Source of the DNA: Hydractinia symbiolongicarpus | Taxonomy: Eukaryota > Cnidaria > Hydrozoa > Anthoathecata > Hydractiniidae | Reading direction: 5' to 3' | NCBI RefSeq assembly: GCF_029227915.1 | Contig: NC_079887.1 | Location: 19,713,650 to 19,777,649, forward strand | DNA length: 64,000 nucleotides | Part shown: positions 55,204 through 63,147 of the stretch, one piece after another | Numbering within the stretch: the stretch's first letter is position 1 | Layout of the letters: each line of letters starts with the position of its first letter | The notes under the pieces: generated by a model | Told to the model about the DNA's origin: nothing | The model's database searches: none | What the model saw: the letters and a program-made list of their open reading frames with translations, nothing else | Position numbers and translations under genes: made by a program

Positions 55204-56379
55204 ATGCCGATTAATCCAATATACGAAGGAGACGACTTTACGTCAGAGGAAAAAATTCCAGACGAGGATTTCAGTAGGCCTGATGCCAGCTCCACGATAA
55301 CGCCAGATCAGGGTCAATCGCCTACCGTCTCCGCAAGAGACACCACGACAAGACAGAGGGAAGAGCTACTAAAATCAAAGGTCGACGATCTTTACGAACA
55401 CCTTGGTGAGGAGCTGGGGCAGCCAATCGCGAGATTTTATAACGAGTTTGAGGTACAAGGAAACCAGCTTCTTTTCGATGGCATAAAGATCACTAAAAGG
55501 AATGGTTAATTGAGGAGCATTGCCGAGATACAGAGGAGATTAGGTACAAATCGCTTGCGAGAATTGGGGTTTACCGACTATACTACACCAAACAAAGGCA
55601 GTAAAGCAATGGCTCAGAAACTCCTTAACGAGATTGTTCATGTTGAACAGAAGGCCGATGATATCGAAATGATGCCGCTGCTCGAGAACGTCCTTGATGA
55701 AACGGAGAGCCTGATAGAAGAGACTCCTTTTGGCGCCAGCGAAGCCTTCACAGAGCGTGAAAGAAGAGGGCTCAACCTCGAGCTTCAAACGCTAAAGGGT
55801 AACCTAAAGCACTTGAAAAGCATGATGATCTTCTACGACAACGAGATCGCCAAAGCAGAAGCCAAGGTGAAAAGGCTTGAGACAAAGAAAGCTACACCTG
55901 GAGTATCAGAGAAACAGCAAACTATCTGGAACGAAGACATTGCAAAGGCTAGGGAAGATATAGAACGACTCCAAGATCAAAAGGAAGCAGTACGAGAAGC
56001 ACACGATTTACTATCATCTGACATTCATAGCCAACTGAAATCTATTAAGGAAACGCTGATGAAAATCACAGAAGGTGATAAATCTCTAGCTGAAAAGCTT
56101 AGAATCTTGTTCAAGGAGCAAGGGGTTACTATAGCTAGCATCGTCTCGGCTGTTGGTCTACTGATTTCCACCATTGTACTCGCAGTTACAGGTGGTGGGG
56201 GTGCTGCAGCTGGAGGAAGCGCTGGGAAAAAGGGTTTTATACAAAAACAGCTGGAAAGGCTTGGAAAATTTTTCAAATACCTAGCAGGTAAGGCAGGTGC
56301 GGCGCTACCAGGGATTATTGGCACGGTTGTCTCGTTCCTTTTTAGAGTAGCAGCAAACGTTGCTGAATATGTAGCCTAG
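55204..56379 (+). pseudogene. Polinton coiled-coil membrane protein, one nonsense codon
   Basis: 391 codons in one frame with TAA at 55507. The N-terminal acidic part ends IARFYNEFEVQGNQLLFDGI. After the stop come IAEIQRRLGTNRLRELGFTD, a long coiled coil (LNLELQTLKGNLKHLKSMMI... to about residue 300) and a C-terminal membrane segment ASIVSAVGLLISTIVLAV with a Gly/Ala-rich stretch and a second weaker one. The start follows CAAATAA. A structural or virion role is inferred from place only. Confidence 0.65.
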
Positions 56380-56447
56380 CATCTACACATGGAGGTCGCT
56401 GCCGCTGCTGGTCTTGTTGTGGCATATGTTGGGAAGAGAGGCAAACT

Positions 56448-56476
56448 ATATTAGTGCTCCTGCGGAGCATTAATAT
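56448..56476. terminator. Hairpin at convergent junction (b)
   Basis: ATATTAGTGCTCC-TGC-GGAGCATTAATAT, thirteen pairs including one G-T wobble, between the stop at 56379 and the minus-strand stop at 56470. It overlaps the latter's last codons. Confidence 0.55.
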
Positions 56477-57590
56477 TTCTTCAACCAAATGTACATTAGG
56501 ATCGATAATACCCCCGCAGTGACCAAGGTGGCCTTGGTGTCCTCGTGAGGGTTTCCATCTCCTAGACCTGACTGAGGTATCTTTTCAGACTTTAGGGCAC
56601 CCCTCGATATTTCTTGCCCAGGTGGTGACCTGACTCGTTTTAAAAACCGAGGCTGTGTGGGTTTGTTGTTTAGGTCTAGCCTTATGCCAAGCATCGCACT
56701 CGCCGGCGCAATCAAGATGTTGTTGTTATACCCGATAATTTTACCAATACGCAGGTTCATATCGGATGGTAGCATGTACACGTGGTGCATCACGGCAAAA
56801 TTCACTGGGGTCCTGGCATATTGAAGCACCTTTTGAAACTCGGTTATATCGTGGCCTACGTTCTCCTCACGTTGTGCCATGGCTTCGAAATTCTGTAGTA
56901 GTATCTGTCTCGCTGTGAAATTGTCAGCATCCGAACCTATAAGGGATGCCTTGGCATCAGTTTGGGACCCTAGTAGTAAAATCACGTAAACACGAATACT
57001 CTCGCTAAGCTACGTCAGACCTTCCGATGTCAGGCCTTGGTCCGTAGGCATGATAAACTTGGCCCAATCACCATCTACTTGCGGCCACCATCTACCATTT
57101 GTGAGCGAGGACATGAGAGCCTTAAACTTGTATTGGGCATTGGGGTCGGCACCATATTCACGACAAATTTGGGCATATCCAGAGTAGGGGTTCTCATATT
57201 GAGAAAAGCCGTCATCGTATGGCATGGGTACCTTCATTCTTGCTAGGATACGCCGCATGTGGTAATAGACGTGGAATTTAAAGATACTGTTGATGAGAGG
57301 CACGGAGCCATTCAAGTGTTTGGCGGATATACCCAAAGCGGTGCTAGCGCAATGACAGGCGAAATTAACTTGTATATTCCAGTAGCCAAGGGCTTGACCG
57401 GTCCAATTTACACTTACGGGGTCGTTCAACAGGTTAGTGGGGACTTTTATGGGGTATTTCGTGAACATCGAGAAGGTCACGGGAATGTGCGATTCTGTAG
57501 AAACGTAGAGGTCTTGATGCTCTAGATTAATTACACCGAGAGACCATTCGCCTCTATTGGACTTGTATTTTGCCTTGTGGTTATAGCTAT
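56470..57590 (-). pseudogene. Polinton structural protein candidate, one nonsense codon
   Basis: The frame is open from about 57590 (VIYSYNHKAKYKSNRGEWSL), TAG at 57012-57010, then open again to 56470. Conserved-looking segments: NWTGQALGYWNIQVNF, FHVYYHMRRILARMKVPMPY and, after the stop, VYMLPSDMNLRIGKIIGYNN. A C-terminal membrane segment LVTAGVLSILMYIWLKKY ends it. The start codon is not evident. The 5' end overlaps the divergent gene at 57593. It resembles proteins seen repeatedly in Polintons, but I cannot name its function. Confidence 0.6.
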
Positions 57591-57592
57591 AA

Positions 57593-58258
57593 ATGACAGC
57601 TGTATGTGACCAATATAGAGAAGCCTACGATTTTTAACGATTACCTAGGGGAGGATACGAGAATTGCCCTGAAATCAATAAGTATCAGACCCGTATGGCT
57701 GAACCTTTACAGCGACAATGATTTTGTCATTCGTAGGACAGGGCCTGATCAGAAAGAGATTAGAATTGAAATTATGAACGGTTTGTACAAGATTGAAGAT
57801 ATCGCGGCCATCGTCAACAGTCAAGCACAGGACAAGATCAAGTTGTTTGTATTAAAAAACGGACTATGCAGGCTTAGGGTTAGTGACGGGTATACTGTGG
57901 TAATCCATAGACAACTGCAAGAGCTTATGGGGCTACCCTACGACCCTGCAAAAAGTATTTTACCAAAGGCGACTATGACAGCTTCTACAAAACTGACGTG
58001 TACCAAAGATTGAGACTCGTTTGCCCTCAGTTAGATGAGGATGACTGCCTGCTGGATGGGAAGAAATCAAAAATTCTTGCTTTTCTTCCAACCAAAGAAT
58101 TAAACGCATGGGGAGACATGTTAACTTGGAATTTTGACAGTCCAATCTACCTTCCTTTGTAAGGCTCAACAGACAGACTGGAGTTCATGCAGACGGACGA
58201 GTATCATCATGAAAAAAATGTTTCGTTCGTCGGAATTACGATGCATTTACTCCTAGAA
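57593..58258 (+). pseudogene. Polinton minor capsid/penton candidate, broken
   Basis: The start is probably TATAAATG at 57593, out of frame with the body by a small indel. The body runs VTNIEKPTIFNDYLGEDTRI, beta-rich, RPVWLNLYSDNDFVI, NGLCRLRVSDGYTVVIHRQL to about 57965. It then continues in another frame (LRLVCPQLDEDDCLLDGKKS), meets TAA at 58159 and ends near 58258 with VSFVGITMHLLLE. Size and strand-rich character fit a single jelly roll; that assignment is inference. Confidence 0.55.
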
Positions 58259-58261
58259 TAA

Positions 58262-58908
58262 ATGGCTATGAAGCTTTACTCAACTTTGCCGCCAAGTGCG
58301 ACTGAGCATGAGCCTGAGCATGAGCGTGAAGAAAGTCAGGTCTACAGACTAAAAAAGATCGAAGAAATCGAGCAGTACCTGCGGTCTGAGTTCAAAGAGA
58401 GAGAAAGACTCTACAAAAAGTTCAAGCTTTGGGGGATGGGGCTTCGCCATGCTGATCATGGCATGATTGCTGTTACTGTCATAACCTCCGCAGCAGGTAT
58501 TGCCACGCTTGCAACCGGATTCGGAGCCCCTATAGCAATTGGTCTTGAAGCCGCGGCTCTTGCAGTGGGCATAGGCCTAGTAGGTTTGAAGAATGCTTCC
58601 AAACGGATACAGTATGATACAAACATGAGTGCATCAAACTCCTAGCTGAATCAATACTAGACACTGTATACGATAAGATTTCCAGAGCGATCCAAGATGG
58701 TATAATTTCAGACGATGAGTTTACATGGATCATGCAGGAAAAACAGCGCTACATGGTGCTCAAGGAGCAGATTCGACAACGAATAAAAAAGGCTGTGAAA
58801 TCAATCAACGACAATGAACGCGCAGAGTTGCTAGCACAAGGCAGGCAAGAAGCTAAAGATGAAATTTTTAAAAAACTGCAATCTGCGCAGTATGCCAGCG
58901 CTACTTAG
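58262..58908 (+). pseudogene. Polinton protein with Gly/Ala-rich membrane segment, frameshifted
   Basis: The N-terminal half has a coiled coil (VYRLKKIEEIEQYLRSEFKE) and a hydrophobic segment GMIAVTVITSAAGIATLATG through GLEAAALAVGIGLVGLKNAS. A frameshift near 58615 separates it from HECIKLLAESILDTVYDKIS and ISDDEFTWIMQEKQRYMVLK, ending AQYASAT. The start is preceded by TAGAATAA. Function unknown. Confidence 0.6.
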
Positions 58909-58928
58909 AGTCTCCACCTGCTTACAAA

Positions 58929-58956
58929 GTCTAATATGTTGGTCAACATACTAGAC
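58929..58956. terminator. Hairpin at convergent junction (c)
   Basis: GTCTA-A-TATGTTG-GT-CAACATA-C-TAGAC: twelve pairs with one mismatch, between the stop at 58908 and the minus-strand stop at 58951. Confidence 0.55.
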
Positions 58957-59211
58957 GATTACCTCTCCCGTATCTTGATCTATGAGCAAGTCGCCATCAT
59001 GTACGACACGTTTTTTAGCGAGATCCCTCAAGTATTGTTCAAGATTTTTCTCCCATACAATTTTAACACAAGGCTCGCAGTACGGTCCGTCCGTTTGTGT
59101 CGACGCATCCTTATATTTGACTTTGTGTATGGCTTCGACAAGGTCTGCTCGCTTCAACATAGAGTACCCTTTGAGACCTAAGGCTTTAGCTTCTTGTCGC
59201 AGTTTATCCAT
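58951..59211 (-). CDS. Small SAP-like domain protein
   Basis: 86 residues. MDKLRQEAKALGLKGYSMLK then RADLVEAIHK is a SAP/HeH-like helix-extended-helix, usually a DNA- or RNA-binding fold. CEPC near residue 47 follows. The C-terminus reads DGDLLIDQDTGEVIV. The start follows ATAAACAA. Intact. Confidence 0.6.
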   Translation of the reverse strand: MDKLRQEAKALGLKGYSMLKRADLVEAIHKVKYKDASTQTDGPYCEPCVKIVWEKNLEQYLRDLAKKRVVHDGDLLIDQDTGEVIV

Positions 59212-59243
59212 TTGTTTATGTGAACAGCGCCAGGCTTTCGTTA

Positions 59244-59271
59244 TTTTTGTGACTGTCTCCAGTCACAAAAA
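59244..59271. terminator. 12-bp perfect hairpin with A/T tails
   Basis: TTTTTGTGACTG-TCTC-CAGTCACAAAAA between two minus-strand genes. It looks like a terminator. In a eukaryotic element its function is uncertain. Confidence 0.5.
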
Positions 59272-59289
59272 GATTACTTTTTTGTTTTT

Positions 59290-59604
59290 TTAGTCTTCCA
59301 CTTCCACAAGGTCGTAATCATAGTAAAATTGACCAGGATTCTTCGTAGATTGTTTCTTTCCCAGTGATTTGATGAACATCTGACCTGTTCGACCTATCAA
59401 AGCTTCTCTCAGTACACTCGTTGCCCATGCTTGAAATCGTTCACCATCGTAATCGATCAATGTGATGACAGTTGCATCACCTTTTTTAGTCTTGATCTCT
59501 TCAACATACTCAATTTTGAAGATGATTCCAGTGGGAACATCACGCCACTTCATAATGCTCTCTGATTTCAAGGCATCAAATTGTTCTACAGATAGGAAAG
59601 GCAT
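59290..59604 (-). CDS. Polinton small protein, possible OB-fold
   Basis: 104 residues, intact. MPFLSVEQFDALKSESIMKW then a strand-rich pattern (IIFKIEYVEEIKTKKGDATV, ITLIDYDGERFQAWATSVL) that could be an OB-fold single-strand DNA-binding protein. That is only a guess from the pattern. The start follows TAATAAAGAG. Confidence 0.5.
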   Translation of the reverse strand: MPFLSVEQFDALKSESIMKWRDVPTGIIFKIEYVEEIKTKKGDATVITLIDYDGERFQAWATSVLREALIGRTGQMFIKSLGKKQSTKNPGQFYYDYDLVEVED

Positions 59605-59694
59605 CTCTTTATTATAGATTTTTAAACCTCAACCAGGATCAAAATACTGGACATTACTTCCATAATTTAGATATCTCGCGCTTTTCTTCCTCAT

Positions 59695-60117
59695 CTACAC
59701 ACCAATTCCAAAATCGATCCGGATGCCACGCCACTGGCAGTACTCATTCCATATTTTTACATAAAAATTGCGCTTGTGATGATGTCGCAGCAATTCATCA
59801 TGAATGACATCAAAACCACGCAGCAATACAACAATCTCGATGTGAGCTGTATTATTAATAACCCAATGAAAGTGTGTCGCACCCCACTCTTTGCACAGCT
59901 TAACAATCTCAATGTGACCATTTTCAGCTGCAAGTTTCATAGCCAAATTAAAGGTCGTCACACCCCACTCTTTGCACAGCTTAACAAGCTCCATGTGACT
60001 ATTTGCAGCTGCAAGTGCCATGGCCCAATCAAAGTCTGTCCTCGCACCCCACTCTTTGCACAGCTTAACAATCTCGATGTGACCATTTTCAGCTGCATTA
60101 TCTAACGCACTGGTCAT
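59695..60117 (-). CDS. Ankyrin-repeat protein starting in the Polinton TIR
   Basis: 140 residues, intact. Three to four ankyrin repeats (ALDNAAENGHIEIVKLCKEW, AAANSHMELVKLCKEWG, AAENGHIEIVKLCKEWG, then HIEIVVLLRG) and a basic C-terminus. The start codon and first seven codons lie inside the TIR. Ankyrin repeats mediate protein binding; the partner is unknown. Confidence 0.8.
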   Translation of the reverse strand: MTSALDNAAENGHIEIVKLCKEWGARTDFDWAMALAAANSHMELVKLCKEWGVTTFNLAMKLAAENGHIEIVKLCKEWGATHFHWVINNTAHIEIVVLLRGFDVIHDELLRHHHKRNFYVKIWNEYCQWRGIRIDFGIGV

Positions 60118-60316
60118 TTTATTTTATGTTGTGACCCCAACCAGGGTCACAACATTGCGTTCGTACGAGAGTGCTGCAGCACAGCGGTAATTGCCCGCGG
60201 TATTGACCCTTTGCGTAGAGGAGGAAACAGTGCTGCGCTAGACCCTTGAAATTAGGGTTTGACTCAAAAAACAGCGATAAGTCGAAAGTGCGCTAGAGAG
60301 CTCCACCTCCATTGTG
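60097..60316 (-). repeat. Polinton right terminal inverted repeat
   Basis: Inverted copy of 44147-44378 with few mismatches and without the 12-bp insertion. It contains the GTTGTGACCC hairpin and ends in the ankyrin gene's first codons. Confidence 0.85.
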
Positions 60317-60317
60317 T

Positions 60318-60905
60318 TGGCCATACCAACGTAATATCGCATAATACTGCATAATACCTTCATAATACTCTCTGTCGCTACATAACAAATACATATTTTT
60401 TCTGTCGATGGCCATACCAACGCAACATCGCATAATACTGCATAATACCTTCATAATACTCTCTGTCGCTACATAACAAATACATATTTTTTCTGTCGAT
60501 GGCCATACCAACGCAACATCGCATAATACTGCATAATACTGCATAATACCTTCATAATTCATAAAAAATACATAAATTTTCTGTCGATGGCCATACCAAC
60601 GTAATATCGCATAATACTGCATAATGCCTTCATAATACTCTCTATCGTTCCATAAAAAATACATTTTTTTTCTGCCAATAATCCATAACCAACGTAATAT
60701 CGCATAATACTGCATAATACTGCATAATACCTTCATAATTCGTAAAAAATACATAAATTTTCTGTCGAAGGCCATACCAACGTAATATCGCATAATACTG
60801 CATAATACCTTCATAATAATCTCTGTCGCTTCATAAAAACTACATATTTTTTCTGTCAATCGGCCATAACCAACGTAATATGCCACAAAATTTCGCATAA
60901 CTGCC
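60318..60905. repeat. ~90-bp satellite, right of the Polinton
   Basis: About six units, each with CCATACCAACGTAATATCGC, CATAATACTGCATAATAC and TTTTTTCTGTCGATGG. Some units repeat the CATAATACTG word. Open frames across it are repeat artefacts. Confidence 0.9.
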
Positions 60906-61249
60906 ATTTACGGAAAGCTGTTTTTATAAAGTAGACAAAGTTTGAGGTTGGATACACATCCATACACAAACAGAAACGATATTTCGCTCAAATAGCCTTT
61001 TGCAAAAAGACATATTAACGGCCCTATTGCAGGCTAAACGAAGAGGCGTTTTTGTACAATATATTGAACAGGCGGTAGTGTTCTATGCCCATCGATAACC
61101 AATAGAAAAGATATTTTGGACTAATACCCCCCATGAAGTTACATATCACAAGTCCTAAATAATGCCAATCTGAGGCAAGGCATTATACTATTAATTTACC
61201 AGGCTTTACTTATTCGTACAGCAGTAGAAACAAGTGTCCTCCCTGAAAA
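60906..61249. other. Spacer of the outer element
   Basis: No gene or repeat end is visible between the direct and the inverted satellite blocks. Confidence 0.5.
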
Positions 61250-61480
61250 TGACATCGACGGAAAATTTATGTATTTTTTTATGAATTATGAAGGTATTAT
61301 GCAGTATTATGCAGTATTATGCGATATTACGTTGGTTATGGATTATTAACAGAAAAAATATGTATTTGTTATGTAGCGACAGAGAGTATTATGGAGGTAT
61401 TATGCAGTATTATGCGATATTACGTTGGTATGGCCATCGACAGAAAAAATATGTATTTGTTATATAGAGAGGATGTCGGA
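61250..61480. repeat. Inverted block of the ~90-bp satellite
   Basis: The same unit in reverse orientation (GTATTATGCAGTATTATGCG, CGTTGGTATGGCCATCGACA), about two units, leading into the right arm of the outer element. Confidence 0.85.
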
Positions 61481-61655
61481 TAATGCGATTTATTTGTCGG
61501 GTCCATTTGGTTGGAGAAGTATGACTGAACGTCTGTCGGTTTTTTATGTCGATAAAGTATGAAGGGTGCTAGTTATGTTGTACGTCGTGTGTCGGGACCA
61601 CTTAGCCCGGTGCTAAATGAAGTCGTTGCTTTTTAGCCGCCCGACTTTAAAAGCT

Positions 61656-62264
61656 TTTGCCCTATGTGGTGCATGTATGAAAAATTACAGTACTGATTGA
61701 AAAAAGGAAAGCATTTTTTAAGTGTTTTATTGGCAAGAAATAAAGAAATTGTTTACGACAAAATAAAGTGAAACTTTTTACCATAAGTATAAGAAAACCA
61801 CTGTCTTGCAAAAAAATGCCTTTTGATCAGCTTTGTGCTATTAAACCTAATTAGACCCAGTCACAAAGTTGATCAAAAATCGTCAATATTAAAATGCCCT
61901 ACTTTGGGTGGTTGCTATTCCTGTCCAAAGTTAGTCAAAAATCGTCAATATTACAATGCCACTCTATTCTAGGCATGCTTTTGCTGAAATAGTTGTAGAT
62001 TAAACGTTTAAATTTTGGTTAAATATGTGCTTATAAGAGCGAATTTTCGTTAAATTAAGGCATAAAATAGTAAAGTAGTTAATAAAGTTATTTTAACACT
62101 AAAGGAATAGAGCAGTTTCAACTGATAAAAGAATGTGTTTTACTTTGCATAGTTTTGCTTTTCTTAGGTTATGATTTAAAAATGCCTGACTTTGGGCACC
62201 CGCCTTACTTTGGGTGGAACACATCAACTTTTCCAGACTCGCTGGCCAGAAATTAGCCAGGAGA
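61656..62264. other. Non-coding stretch
   Basis: A 25-bp word GTCAAAAATCGTCAATATTA-like occurs twice (about 61875 and 61933). The word TACTTTGGGTGG occurs at about 61901 and 62203. Nothing else is recognised. Confidence 0.5.
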
Positions 62265-62327
62265 CCCAGCGTAATTTTTTTACCACCGGGAAATCGGAGT
62301 AGTTAAGGTGGGAAAAATTACGCTGGG
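62265..62327. repeat. Inverted repeat upstream of the RAG1-like frame
   Basis: CCCAGCGTAATTTTT is mirrored by AAAAATTACGCTGGG, with CCACC/GGTGG extending the inner stem. It may mark a small foldback element. It is not a recognisable RAG-type terminus. Confidence 0.7.
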
Positions 62328-63147
62328 CCTCAAACGATTTTTCTGATTTTTGAGATTTTTGTTATTATTCTATTGTTCTTTGCTCACGTGGTCCATGTCG
62401 GGGAAAGCCTTTTTCATCCGAATATTCCAGCGAGTGGTTTCACTCACCCTAACAAACATTAGTAAACTATAAAGTTTTTTACCGCAGTAAGATGTGACCA
62501 AGCTTGGTAAATAACTCACAGATAAATTAAAATGGCCTCCGAAGCGATTAGTCACATTGTCCAATTTAAACTCGGGGTTTCCGCTGAGTCATTCGTTCGC
62601 GTCCAAGCTTTAGTTTGAGAGAAACTCATTTTATCAACTCGAAGAAGAAAGCTTAGTTAACTAGGCTCACGGCTGTTTCAGCTAGCGAGATTTCGGAAAC
62701 TCAGACTGCGCATGTCAAAAAAAAATTTAAAATAAGGACTGGGGCGAGTTGCGCTTAAAAGTAAACAAATTTTAGGGTAGCTAGCACCAGGTTTAATAGG
62801 CATTTTAATCACATAAACCAACTTAAGGACTGGAAACTAAGTGGTTTAAATAAAATATAGTCCTATACCAATAAGATTAATTCAAATACAAAGCTATTCG
62901 CTTGTTGCCTAGCTAAAACAAAACAAAAACTTTCAACCTCCATTTTGAAGACTGTGGACACCATGCCAACTTAAAGCAAAATATTTTCAGATACGAAGTT
63001 ATCCCACAGATAATTTTTATAAAAATCATTCCAAGATAGTTACGAGATACGAATAAAAAAAGAACTGTAGGTGTATCAGTACATTACGAATTGATATTGT
63101 ATCAAACATTAGGTACTTTTTTTTCAAAATTTTTGTTAAAGTTCAAG

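Larger units (their letters stand above)
44147..60316. mobile_element. Polinton/Maverick, 16.2 kb, decayed
   Basis: Long inverted termini at both ends, approximate 6-bp target repeats TAGCCA (44141-44146) and TGGCCA (60318-60323), protein-primed polymerase B, retroviral-type integrase, A32-like ATPase and capsid candidates define a Polinton. Genes run outwards-in from both termini with short gaps. Nearly every large gene has one or more stops or frameshifts, while the integrase and several small genes are open. I recognised no adenovirus-type cysteine protease. Confidence 0.95.
43715..61655. mobile_element. Outer inverted-repeat element hosting the Polinton
   Basis: 43770-43970 is mirrored by about 61440-61620: both carry CAACGACTTCATTTAGCACC, CGGGCTAAGTGGTCCCGACA and the CGTACAACATAACTAGCACC segment, in opposite orientation. 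Each arm then runs into the same ~90-bp satellite. Removing the Polinton leaves an element of about 1.8 kb. Outer edges (AAAGTCGGGC / GCCCGACTTT) are approximate. Confidence 0.65.

Noticed and set aside
44358-58260. Stop-codon reassignment or programmed read-through in the Polinton
   Set aside because: TAA, TAG and TGA are all involved, positions differ by gene, and true frameshifts are also present. Pseudogenisation is simpler.
60293-60907. 204-codon open frame
   Set aside because: It is a translation of the ~90-bp satellite, with repetitive YYAILRW-type peptides.
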